Shown piece by piece: positions 24,694 through 33,152 of a stretch of DNA of 64,000 nt. The notes under the pieces were generated by a model. The model saw only the letters and a list, made by a program, of their open reading frames with translations, was not told the DNA's origin and made no database searches. The first letter of the stretch is position 1. Every line of letters begins with the position of its first letter. Origin of the DNA: G963422745 sp963422745 (GTDB lineage: Bacteria > Actinomycetota > Acidimicrobiia > Acidimicrobiales > Aldehydirespiratoraceae); the NCBI GenBank assembly GCA_963422745.1, contig OY730477.1, positions 1,612,001-1,676,000 on the forward strand, written 5' to 3'. The position numbers were made by a program, and so were the translations under genes.

Positions 24694-25959
24694 ATGATAG
24701 TTTTGGGTCGTTTTTGGTGGTTGTTGGTTGGTTGTGGTTTGTGTGGTTTGGTGTTGGTTGGTGTGGTTTTTTGGGGTGGGTCTGGTGATGGTTTTGGTGG
24801 TGTGGGTTTGCCTGGGGTTGTGGTGGAGGGTTCTGGTGAGCCGTGTGAGGTGGTGGGGTCTGTTGATGAGGTTGAGTGGTTGTCGTCTTTGGAATATAAG
24901 GGTTGGTCGCGTTGGTCTGTGGGGCGTCGGCGTTCGGATCCGGTGCGGAGGATGGTTCCGTTGTCGTTGAAGTCTATTGAGCGTCATGAGGGTCGTTTGG
25001 GTGTGTTGTTGCCTGTGTTGAAGTCGATCGTGGAGTTGGAGATTTCGAGGGTGGCTAGTTGGGGGTTGTATGTGGTGGGTGATGATTTGTTGGGGTTTGT
25101 GTGGTTGGCGGGTTCGGGGCCTGTGTGTGAGGAGGCGTTTGGGTTGGCGGGTTCATATGATGATGTTGTGGTGAGGGTGGGGGCGGATGATTCGGTTGCG
25201 GGTGTGTTTGATTTGGTTTCGGGTTTTGATGAGGTGTACGGGCGTGGTAGTGATTCGGAGAGGTTGGTTGTGGATGGTGTGGTGGTTCCTGTTCGGGCTG
25301 TGGTTCATAGTCCCAGGTTGGGGTTTTCGCGTTTTGATGGTTTCGATATCCCTGCGTGGGTTCCGGTATTGGAGTTGGACGTGGCGTCTCATGGTTTGGT
25401 GAAATTGGTGCCTGATGAGTTGGCAGCGGTTGATTCTAAATTGGCGACTGGTGCGGAGTTGGAGGCAATGTTTGACTGGTTGGGTGATTTGTTGCGTGAT
25501 CATATCGGTATGGAGGTGCTGTTAACAGATTCCAGAGAGTTTGTGGATGCTCCTACAGATCTGAGGACGGCTACAAGGTATCCGCCGGAAGTTCCGGAGT
25601 ATGACCCCGATATGCCTGTAGCAGGATTGTATTTCACGGATCTGATTGGTCTAGCCCAACAGGCGCTACTGACCGGTATTTTGGTGTACGAGAGGCCGTG
25701 TGTGTATATCGACTCATATGACACTCTAGACGAGACTGCACCTCCGGAAAGGTTTTTCATAAGATTGCCCGCGGTGTTCACACGTTATGATCCTGTCACA
25801 AACGGGTTCTGGTATGGCATTCATGGACCGATGTTTCCCGGTGATATAGTCTCCGCCGGAGGAGGGACAGGACGACCCCCCAGCCCGGATAACGAACTGG
25901 AAGCACTATGCGAAGCCTCTAATGGATGGCACGCACCAAACATGTCCCCACACAAATGA
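24694..25959 (+). CDS. Secreted or membrane-anchored protein homologous to protease pro-region (copy B)
   Basis: Paralogue of the 421-residue protein at 15376 with identical length and the same architecture: hydrophobic N-terminal segment (WLLVGCGLCGLVLVGVVFW), pro-region-like part, and C-terminal part with conserved cysteines (ERPCVYIDSYDT; ALCE). Changes are concentrated in the C-terminal region, for example YFTDLIGLAQQ in place of YYNDPIVEVHQ. The same extreme G/T bias covers the first part of the gene. ATG 24694 has no strong ribosome site; the frame is open further upstream but through repeat DNA. The protease gene follows after 56 bp. Role in protease folding or inhibition is inferred only. 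Confidence 0.75.
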   Translation: MIVLGRFWWLLVGCGLCGLVLVGVVFWGGSGDGFGGVGLPGVVVEGSGEPCEVVGSVDEVEWLSSLEYKGWSRWSVGRRRSDPVRRMVPLSLKSIERHEGRLGVLLPVLKSIVELEISRVASWGLYVVGDDLLGFVWLAGSGPVCEEAFGLAGSYDDVVVRVGADDSVAGVFDLVSGFDEVYGRGSDSERLVVDGVVVPVRAVVHSPRLGFSRFDGFDIPAWVPVLELDVASHGLVKLVPDELAAVDSKLATGAELEAMFDWLGDLLRDHIGMEVLLTDSREFVDAPTDLRTATRYPPEVPEYDPDMPVAGLYFTDLIGLAQQALLTGILVYERPCVYIDSYDTLDETAPPERFFIRLPAVFTRYDPVTNGFWYGIHGPMFPGDIVSAGGGTGRPPSPDNELEALCEASNGWHAPNMSPHK

Positions 25960-26015
25960 ACCTAATAATATGTGACTCGAAAATACCGGTCGCACGAAAG
26001 AACGGAGAAGAAAGA

Positions 26016-28364
26016 ATGCAAGAGACGCATGATCAAGAACAATGTCATTTGGTGAGGATGAAGAATTTCCCGGGTTATCGAGTGCTGATACTGGTAGTAC
26101 TATCATTGTTTTGGTTGTTGCTGCTATCAGGATCGGCGGCTGGGTCGGTGCCTGAGACTTCCGATGATCAAGACGCGGCGGTGGTTCATCCTGCGGTGCA
26201 GTCCTACGCTCGGGAATATTCGGTGTCGTTGAGCGACGCGAAACGGTATCTGGATCGAATCTGGCCCGTGAAGGAGATCCTTGCTTCGATTATGGATCTT
26301 GAGGAATCGCGGGTTGCTGGTTTGGGTATCGACCACGGAGCGGGTTTCACGGCCTGGGTATGGTTGACCGGTGATGACCCTCCCGGCGTGGCAGCAGCGC
26401 GGATTGCTGATGCTCATGGTGATGTGCAGATACGTACTGGTGCGCGGTACACGTATACACAGTTGCGGGCCGCGCAGGATGCCCTGGATTTCGATGCGAT
26501 CGTTGAATCGGCTTCTGATCGTGTGGAGGCGGCGCGGGTTGCTGACATGGTCATCTATACCGATGTGGATGTGAGATCCAACAGCGTCGAGGTCGGCATC
26601 GATTCCGACCTTATGTCCGGTCAACGGATCCGCCGTGGGGCGCCGGATCCGTTGTCTGATGAGGATCCCACAGTCATAACTGATCGTTTCGCCGACACGA
26701 TCAAAGATCATGTGAGCGTCGACGTTCACGTAACCGTCGGGCTCGGCGCCGAACCCAATGCGGACCTGATCGCCGGACAACCCATGCGTACGTGTACTGC
26801 GGGTTTCGCCGCCAAAGAGAACAATGGAGGCCCGTACGGGATCATCACCGCTGGCCACTGCAACAATAATCAGACCATGCACGGTAGAGCACTCGAGTAT
26901 GTCCGCGGTTGGGAAAGCCCGCGAGCCGACGCGCAGTTTCACAGCATCCCGCAAGGTTCACCTGATAAACTGACCAACTATTACCTGTATAGACCTGCCG
27001 GTCCTCAACACCCTCCGATATATAGTGTCACCGATGATATTTTTGAGCTGAACAGTCATAGGAGGGATCGCATAATACATGGATGGAAACTACTGATTGG
27101 CAATTATGTCTGTCATACGGGAAGAATAACTGGAGTTTCGTGCGGTAACATCACAAGCGTAACGCACTCTCCCTATAATGAAGAGCACGTTCTTTGTAGG
27201 GAGTCTGATGAAGGTAGAGCAGTGAACTGTCTACCGGTGTTTTTTCGTGTTCATGGCGACGAACTCAAAGACTGTCGGGGTGATAGCGGGGGCCCATGGT
27301 ATGACCAAACAGGTGCAGCATATGGAATTAATCTGGGTTCAAATCCGCCAGACCCGGAGGATAATATCGACCGTGAAACATGGTGTAAAACGCGAGGTAA
27401 GACAGCTACCTTTTCGTCTCTGGTTGAGGTCGAAAGGTTCCTTGATGTGGAGGTACTGACCGAGGCCCCGTCTGCTCCGAGTCCGCCTGGTAACGTCAGA
27501 AGTGTTGTAGGACGTCGTGTGGTGTTTGTGGTGTGGGACGAGCCGAGCGAGGGAGCGACAAGCTATATCGTTTACCGTAGGGTTGCCAAGCTGGGCGAGA
27601 AGTATCGTGTGGTTGAGAAGACCACCGCAACTAGTCACCGGGTCAACTATTCCGAGCTGGATCCCGGCTCACTATATTTCTACCAGGTAAAAGCTGTCAA
27701 CAATCTCAACATGGAAAGCGAATGGGGTCAGGGCAACTACGCCAGTATCAAGGTTCCCGACAGGGTCAAGGTTCCCGGCGCGCCCGGCAATCTTCGTGTC
27801 TTGCTTGTGCCGCGGCATGTGAGCGTGACGTGGTCCGCTCCGGTTGGCGGCGCCGAGAAATATGTCGTGACTCGTCGGATGGCCAAGGACGGCCATGACT
27901 ATGAGAAGGTCATCACAACCTCTAACACCTTCTACAACGACCCTGTGTCGGGATTGAACACCAACGTTGAGTACTACTACCGGGTGTATGCTGTGAACGC
28001 TTCAGGCGTTTGGGGCCCGCGAAGCAACACCTCCAGTGAAATCATCATAAGATCCAACACACAGGACCCGGTCCCGGGCGCGCCAGGCAACCTTACTGCT
28101 TCACTTAAGTCGCGTTATGTGCGCGTAGCGTGGTCCGCCCCGGTTGGCGGCGCCGAGAAATACGTGGTAGGTCGTCGGATGGCCAAAGACGGCCATGACT
28201 ACGAGAGGATCATTACAACCTCCAACACCTACTACTACGATCCAGTGTCGGGATTGAACACCGACGTTGAGTACTACTACCGGGTGTATGCCGTGAACGC
28301 TTCAGGTGTTTGGGGCCCGCGAAGCAACACCTCCAGCGAAATCATCATGAGACCCAAAACATAA
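26016..28364 (+). CDS. Secreted trypsin-fold serine protease with three FN3 domains (copy B)
   Basis: Near-identical paralogue of the protease at 16696, 782 aa. Signal segment, pro-region, catalytic triad motifs (ITAGHC, RADAQF, CRGDSGGPW) and all three FN3 domains are kept. The main difference is just after the active-site serine: copy A has DPKGAAYGIHKSADAKPDD where copy B has DQTGAAYGINLGSNPPDPED, with two extra residues. This stretch is near the specificity pocket and cysteine loop in S1 enzymes, so substrate choice might differ. Start chosen at ATG 26016 by match with copy A (GGAGAAGAAAG upstream). Followed by 108 bp and tRNA-Leu copy 2. Confidence 0.88.
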   Translation: MQETHDQEQCHLVRMKNFPGYRVLILVVLSLFWLLLLSGSAAGSVPETSDDQDAAVVHPAVQSYAREYSVSLSDAKRYLDRIWPVKEILASIMDLEESRVAGLGIDHGAGFTAWVWLTGDDPPGVAAARIADAHGDVQIRTGARYTYTQLRAAQDALDFDAIVESASDRVEAARVADMVIYTDVDVRSNSVEVGIDSDLMSGQRIRRGAPDPLSDEDPTVITDRFADTIKDHVSVDVHVTVGLGAEPNADLIAGQPMRTCTAGFAAKENNGGPYGIITAGHCNNNQTMHGRALEYVRGWESPRADAQFHSIPQGSPDKLTNYYLYRPAGPQHPPIYSVTDDIFELNSHRRDRIIHGWKLLIGNYVCHTGRITGVSCGNITSVTHSPYNEEHVLCRESDEGRAVNCLPVFFRVHGDELKDCRGDSGGPWYDQTGAAYGINLGSNPPDPEDNIDRETWCKTRGKTATFSSLVEVERFLDVEVLTEAPSAPSPPGNVRSVVGRRVVFVVWDEPSEGATSYIVYRRVAKLGEKYRVVEKTTATSHRVNYSELDPGSLYFYQVKAVNNLNMESEWGQGNYASIKVPDRVKVPGAPGNLRVLLVPRHVSVTWSAPVGGAEKYVVTRRMAKDGHDYEKVITTSNTFYNDPVSGLNTNVEYYYRVYAVNASGVWGPRSNTSSEIIIRSNTQDPVPGAPGNLTASLKSRYVRVAWSAPVGGAEKYVVGRRMAKDGHDYERIITTSNTYYYDPVSGLNTDVEYYYRVYAVNASGVWGPRSNTSSEIIMRPKT

Positions 28365-28472
28365 GGATAAGATCCAAGGCACACCCACTGTTACACCCCC
28401 GACCGATTCAACGCAATCCCGCATCGCGCGACTCCTCAGGCATCGGTGACAGGCCCCGAATGGATGTGCTGT

Positions 28473-28555
28473 GCGGACGGGGGGAGTCGAACCCCCAAGC
28501 CCTGACGGGCACCAGGACCTAAACCTGGCGTGTCTGCCAATTCCACCACGTCCGC
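28473..28555 (-). tRNA. tRNA-Leu (anticodon UAG), copy 2
   Basis: Same 83-nt tRNA as copy 1 (acceptor GCGGACG/CGTCCGC, anticodon loop TTTAGGT). One difference seen: variable arm TGCCCGTCAGGGCTT. About 60 bp of flanking DNA on the cassette side (from ACCCCCGACCGATTCAAC) is shared with copy 1, so the tRNA moved or was duplicated together with the cassette. The other side (after 28556) is unrelated to the clpP side. Confidence 0.95.
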
Positions 28556-28848
28556 TTCTAGCAGGCTACGCCTGCGGACATCAGGCTTTCGACATGCGCC
28601 ACGCCACCTGAGATCCGGTCTATTGCTCAGCGGGGCGACGCAGGCTCACAAGTTCAACACACGCTCCAGGAGCGCTGATGCGGTGTTTTCGTACTCACCC
28701 GATAGTGTTGCGGCCCACGAATGGGGGCTATAGCGTTGACTGTGTACAGGTTGTATGTACCGGCTTGATAGCGTTGTAGCCCCACGGTCTGCAGCACCGG
28801 GAAGGGACAATATGTGCCCTCGGTGTCGCGCTAGGGGAGTGTCGTACT
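28556..28848. other. Intergenic, no gene seen
   Basis: Contains a short perfect hairpin GCAGG-CTACG-CCTGC at 28561-28575 just upstream of the 5' end of the tRNA. No convincing reading frame. TAGCGTTG appears twice (about 28731 and 28768). Probably promoter DNA for the tRNA on one side and the amidohydrolase on the other. Confidence 0.5.
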
Positions 28849-30069
28849 ATGGGAAAGGTTCAGCGAAAGCAGCCTCCGATGAATCCCGATCAACTTGACT
28901 TCAAGCCCTTTGATGCCGACAATCACTACTATGAGGCGCTCGACGCCTTCACCCGCCATGTCCCGGCTCAGATGCAGCACCGTGTCGTGCAATGGGTTGA
29001 TATTGGTGGCCGTAAACATCACTTGGTGGGAGGAGTGCTCGCACGCGCGGTGGCCAACCCCACCTGGGATCCGATAGCGCGACCGGGCGCATTGCGTCCC
29101 TACTTTGAAGGCAACCCGGACCGGGTCAGTCCGCTGGAGATGCTCAAAGATCGCGAGCCCCTCCCAGCTCACTACATGGATCCCGCCGAGCGGGTGGAGA
29201 TGATCGCCAAACAGGGCCTGAGCGGGGTCTGGCTGTTCCCCACTCTGGGGGTCCTGTACGAAGAACTCCTCAAACACGATGTGGACGCGGTTGTCTGCAT
29301 GATGCAGGCGTTCAACCGGTGGCTACACGAAGACTGGTCCTACAATTTCCAAAACACGATCTATCCGGCGCCCTACATCGCGCTGGGTGATGTGTCGGCG
29401 GCCTGCGCCGAGGTAGACAAGGTGCTCGGTCTTGGTGCCCGGGTTCTGGTGATCCGTCCGGCTCCCGTCACCACCCAGGAAGGCGTGGTTTCGCCGTTCG
29501 ACAAGCAATTCGATCCTTTCTGGGCTCGGATTGATGAGGCCGGTATCGTCTTGGTAATACACGCTGCCGATTCCGGTTACTCGTCGCAGGGCTACGCGGA
29601 CGACCGGTTCTCCTCGGTCGGGTTCGGTGCCGGAGGCGGCCCCAGCCTACGTTCCTTCGCAATCGAAAGAGCGGCGCAGGACTGGCTAATTCAGGCGGTG
29701 TTCGAGAAGATCTTTGACCGCTTTGAGAATCTGCGGGTGGCTTCGGTGGAAAACGGTTCGGATTTTCTCGCCCCGATGTTCCGCAAATTCGACCAGACCG
29801 CAAAGAAGTCGTACTGGTGGTTCAACGATCATCCCGTTGAAACTTTCAAACAGAACGTCTGGATGAACCCGTTCTGGGAAGACGACGTTGACGAGGTTGT
29901 CGATCTGATGGGTGCCGACAGAGTAATATTCGGATCGGACTGGCCCCACATTGAGGGCATGCCGCAGCCGCTGGACTATCTGGCCGAGTTGAAGAACTGC
30001 GACGCCGCCCAGGTTCGCCGGATCATGCTTGACAACGTCGTGGAATTGAACTCGCCACGCCCAAGGTGA
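28849..30069 (+). CDS. Amidohydrolase family 2 (ACMSD-like metal-dependent hydrolase)
   Basis: TIM-barrel metal hydrolase or decarboxylase. Seen: the N-terminal metal site FDADNHYYEALDAF (DxH), HAADSGYSSQG with a likely metal His, and FGSDWPHIEGMPQPLDY with the catalytic Asp, typical of this group. 406 aa. The start region is MGKVQRKQPPMNPDQLDF; a later ATG at MNPDQ is also possible. Followed after 13 bp by an acyl-CoA dehydrogenase, so the pair may belong to a catabolic route for a ring or branched compound, which is common in actinobacteria. Substrate not predictable. Confidence 0.85.
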   Translation: MGKVQRKQPPMNPDQLDFKPFDADNHYYEALDAFTRHVPAQMQHRVVQWVDIGGRKHHLVGGVLARAVANPTWDPIARPGALRPYFEGNPDRVSPLEMLKDREPLPAHYMDPAERVEMIAKQGLSGVWLFPTLGVLYEELLKHDVDAVVCMMQAFNRWLHEDWSYNFQNTIYPAPYIALGDVSAACAEVDKVLGLGARVLVIRPAPVTTQEGVVSPFDKQFDPFWARIDEAGIVLVIHAADSGYSSQGYADDRFSSVGFGAGGGPSLRSFAIERAAQDWLIQAVFEKIFDRFENLRVASVENGSDFLAPMFRKFDQTAKKSYWWFNDHPVETFKQNVWMNPFWEDDVDEVVDLMGADRVIFGSDWPHIEGMPQPLDYLAELKNCDAAQVRRIMLDNVVELNSPRPR

Positions 30070-30082
30070 TGGTGTTGACAAT

Positions 30083-31333
30083 ATGAGCGAAATGAGCATT
30101 GCAACACTTCGGGCTGAGGTCGGGGCTTGGATCGACGCCCATTGGGACCCTGACATGACTGTGGGAGAGTGGTGGGACATTCTCGGTCCCAGCGGTTATG
30201 CCCATCCGACTCTTCCCGTGAACGCCTATGGAAAGGGCTGGGACCGGGCTCGAGCGGCGGCTGTCTTCTCCTTGATGGCCGAGCGTGGTGTTCTGGGACC
30301 CCCCACCGGCCTCGGTCGCATGCTTGCTGCTTCTACCATTGCCGCCCACGGCTCACCGAAGCAGATCAATGAGTTCATTCCTCCGATACTCGACGGCAGG
30401 GTCGGCTGGTGCCAGCTTTTTTCTGAACCCGGAGCCGGTTCAGACCTTGCTGGCTTGACCACCAAGGCGGACAAGGACGGTGACACCTGGATCGTTAACG
30501 GGCAGAAGGTCTGGACCTCGGGCGGAAGAATCGCCGATATGGGCATGCTCATTGCTCGCACCGACCCCGACGCTCCCAAGCACATGGGTATCACCTGGTT
30601 CGCGTTTGATATGAACCAAACCCAGGTGACGGTGCGGCCGCTGGTAGAGATGACCGGCTCGGCGATGTTCAACGAGGTCTTCATAGACGATGCAAGGGTC
30701 CCGGATGCCAACATCATTGGTGAGGTCAATCACGGCTGGTCTGTTGCCAACACCACACTTGCTTTTGAGCGGGCCTCGTTGGGCTCATCGGGTCGCAATC
30801 CTGTCGGGGTGTCCGGAGGATCAAAGGCGGGTGCGCGGTCGCGGCCTGTACGAGATTTCCTCGACAGAGTGGGTGGCGAGGCCGGGATTCCACCTGTCGG
30901 GATGCAATATTGGAAGCGACTATGGGCTATGGCGACGAAAAACGGTCGTGTCTCCGACCCGGTGCTGCGTGACGATCTTGTCCGGTTGTGGTCGTTGATT
31001 GAAGTCAACCGCATTTCAATGATTCGAACCAAAGACCCCAAGCAACGCACCGGAGCTGAGCCAAACATCGCCAAGCTCATGGTAAGCGAGATGTTCCGCC
31101 GATCTCGGGAGGTGGGCAACTCAGTCGTTGGTCCCTGCGCAATGTTGATCGGTGCCGACGATCACGAATCGGACGGAGTCGTGGCCTACACGACGATGTT
31201 CTCTCCGGGACCGTCGATTTATGGTGGCACCGATCAGATCCAGCGAAACATCATCGGTGAACGGGTTCTGGGTCTGCCTCGTGAGCCGGGGCCGCCACGC
31301 GAAACCCCTTTTGTGGATCTCCCGAGGAACTGA
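30083..31333 (+). CDS. Acyl-CoA dehydrogenase
   Basis: FAD enzyme oxidising an acyl-CoA. Features: LFSEPGAGSDLAGLTTKA (flavin and substrate binding), VNGQKVWTSGG, a middle beta domain with EMTGSAMFNEVFIDDARVPD, and a helical C-terminal domain ending MFSPGPSIYGGTDQIQRNIIGERVLGLP. 416 aa. ATG 30083 is 13 bp after the amidohydrolase stop. The catalytic base of the family (Glu) is not in the usual YGG-E position: the sequence has IYGGTDQ, so the base must lie elsewhere or be Asp. The last 125 bp or so are duplicated after the stop. Confidence 0.9.
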   Translation: MSEMSIATLRAEVGAWIDAHWDPDMTVGEWWDILGPSGYAHPTLPVNAYGKGWDRARAAAVFSLMAERGVLGPPTGLGRMLAASTIAAHGSPKQINEFIPPILDGRVGWCQLFSEPGAGSDLAGLTTKADKDGDTWIVNGQKVWTSGGRIADMGMLIARTDPDAPKHMGITWFAFDMNQTQVTVRPLVEMTGSAMFNEVFIDDARVPDANIIGEVNHGWSVANTTLAFERASLGSSGRNPVGVSGGSKAGARSRPVRDFLDRVGGEAGIPPVGMQYWKRLWAMATKNGRVSDPVLRDDLVRLWSLIEVNRISMIRTKDPKQRTGAEPNIAKLMVSEMFRRSREVGNSVVGPCAMLIGADDHESDGVVAYTTMFSPGPSIYGGTDQIQRNIIGERVLGLPREPGPPRETPFVDLPRN

Positions 31334-31356
31334 CCTGGCTCGCGACGATGTCTCTG

Positions 31357-31505
31357 GGACCGTCGATTTATGGTGGCACTGATCAGATCCAGCGAAATAT
31401 CATCGGTGAACGGGTTCTGGGTCTGCCTCGTGAGCCGGGGCCGCCACGCGAAACTCCGTTTGTGGATCTCCCGAGGAACTGACCTGGCTCGCGACGATGT
31501 CTCCG
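31357..31505 (+). pseudogene. Duplicated 3' end of the acyl-CoA dehydrogenase gene
   Basis: A 149-bp tandem duplication: 31208-31356 recurs at about 31357-31505 with few changes. It encodes GPSIYGGTDQIQRNIIG through DLPRN and a stop, with no start or upstream domain, so it is a dead fragment. The breakpoints carry the short homology CGACGATGT.TCTC, present three times (about 31192, 31343, 31492). Confidence 0.85.
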
Positions 31506-31595
31506 GCGCTGATTGGCTAGGTGTCTACTCTTCACCGCAGGTCTGTCATGGGAACGGTTTGAGGGTGGTTCGGGCTTACCCTGCGCTGTGTTAGA

Positions 31596-33152
31596 GTGAC
31601 TGAAATGGGTAACTCGGTACAACGCGCTGGGTGGGGAATGCCCGTGCAGGGATTGCCCATGGAACAATTTGATGTTGACGTTGCGTCTGATGTTGAGGCT
31701 TCAGCCACGACCGCTGACCTTGGTAGTGTCTCGATCCACGAGCCGTCAACGCAGCGAGCAGGGATGAATCATGATTCGATGAACCATGATTCCGGGATAG
31801 ACGGGTCTCCGACGCCAAGGATCTCAGCGCCCAGGACCTCGGCGAAGCCCAAGGGTCTACAACTCCTCTACGGGGTGGACTTGGTCACGTTGTTCGGCTC
31901 AATGGTTCTGATTACCTGCGTACGATACGGCATTGAATGGCCGGACTATCCGCGGGTCCACTACCTGATTGGGTTCATAGGGGCTGCGGCCATTCACATG
32001 GTCGTGTATGACCTCGGTGGCCTCTATGAAAACGCCCCCCGAATCGAATCACCACGTTGGCTTCCCAGAGCATCGCTGCTGACCGGGATCGCGGTTTTGA
32101 TCATCGCCGCGTTCAGCCTGGGTTCGGGACGTTACCTGATGCCGAGGGGAAATCTCGTGGCCATGGTTCTGGTCGGGTCCGTGCTGGTCACGGTGAATCG
32201 CTTGGTGGCGTGCCGACTCAGAGTACGTCGAAATGGCGGATCGCAGCCACGATTGTTGCTGGTCGGCAATTCTGTTGATATCAAGCTAGCCGAAACACAC
32301 ATCACCGATGTGAACGAACGTGTTGAGGTGGTGGGCCGCATACCCTCTACCGATGATCTGTCGGCAGAGATTGACCTCGCCGACGCCACCGACGTATTGC
32401 TGCTTAGCGATGATTCGATTGAGACGATCTACCCACGTCCGTTTGACGAACTAGAGAGCCGTCACGTCCGTGTCTATCGCAGGGTCAGGCCTGTTGACAC
32501 ACTGCTCGGCTTGCAGCGCATCCTGCAGATAGCTGGCATGCCCTTTGTGGCACTGCGCATGAACATGATGCCGGGGTATCGGTTGCGGCTCAAGCGAATG
32601 CTGGATCTAGGGGTGCTGGCGTTGCTTTCTCCGTTCATTGTTATCGCCTTGGCCTTCACCGCCGCCTACACCCGCATGGTCGTTGGTCCGGGTGTGATCT
32701 ACCGCCAGGTCAGGGTCGGACGACACAACGAGCCCTTCGTCGTGTACAAATTCCGAACGATGAACCACAACGCCGAACATCCGGGCAAGGCCGTTCGGGC
32801 TGTGAAACGCGACGATCGTGTCGTGCGTGGAATGGCGTGGATCCGCTCAACGCGTCTGGACGAGTTTCCGCAGTTCTATAACGTTTTGCGTGGGGAAATG
32901 TCAATCGTCGGCCCACGCCCCGAACGCCCCGAGATCGTCGATTTGCTTGCCAAGGATCTACCCGGTTATCACCACCGCCACGACGTGGCTCCGGGCATCA
33001 CCGGGTTGGCGCAGATTCGTGGCCACTATCAAACTGATGCTGCCTTCAAGCTTGGTCACGACATCCAATACATCGTGAACTGGTCACCGGTGCTGGACAT
33101 CACGATTCTGGTGCAATCCCTGGTCATCATTCTTCGACGTGACGGCCTTTGA
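31596..33152 (+). CDS. Polyprenyl glycosylphosphotransferase (initiating sugar transferase)
   Basis: Membrane enzyme that starts a glycan repeat by moving a sugar-1-phosphate onto undecaprenyl phosphate. 518 aa: an N-terminal part rich in Ser/Asp, four hydrophobic helices (about 90-215: LVTLFGSMVLITCV, YLIGFIGAAAIHMVV and others), a Rossmann-like CoA-binding middle domain (LLLVGNSVDIKLAE), a fifth membrane helix (MLDLGVLALLSPFIVIALAF) and the catalytic domain with VYKFRTM, DEFPQFYNVLRGEMSIVGPRP and PGITGLAQIRG. GTG start 31596. Opens the glycan locus. Overlaps the convergent GT2 gene by 26 bp. The sugar transferred is unknown. Confidence 0.92.
   Translation: MTEMGNSVQRAGWGMPVQGLPMEQFDVDVASDVEASATTADLGSVSIHEPSTQRAGMNHDSMNHDSGIDGSPTPRISAPRTSAKPKGLQLLYGVDLVTLFGSMVLITCVRYGIEWPDYPRVHYLIGFIGAAAIHMVVYDLGGLYENAPRIESPRWLPRASLLTGIAVLIIAAFSLGSGRYLMPRGNLVAMVLVGSVLVTVNRLVACRLRVRRNGGSQPRLLLVGNSVDIKLAETHITDVNERVEVVGRIPSTDDLSAEIDLADATDVLLLSDDSIETIYPRPFDELESRHVRVYRRVRPVDTLLGLQRILQIAGMPFVALRMNMMPGYRLRLKRMLDLGVLALLSPFIVIALAFTAAYTRMVVGPGVIYRQVRVGRHNEPFVVYKFRTMNHNAEHPGKAVRAVKRDDRVVRGMAWIRSTRLDEFPQFYNVLRGEMSIVGPRPERPEIVDLLAKDLPGYHHRHDVAPGITGLAQIRGHYQTDAAFKLGHDIQYIVNWSPVLDITILVQSLVIILRRDGL

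Noticed and set aside
28310..28522. Plus-strand frame across the second tRNA
   Set aside because: Overlaps the protease end and the tRNA; no start signal or domain.
31152..31594. Two short plus-strand frames after the acyl-CoA dehydrogenase
   Set aside because: They are products of the 149-bp duplication read in other frames, not separate genes.
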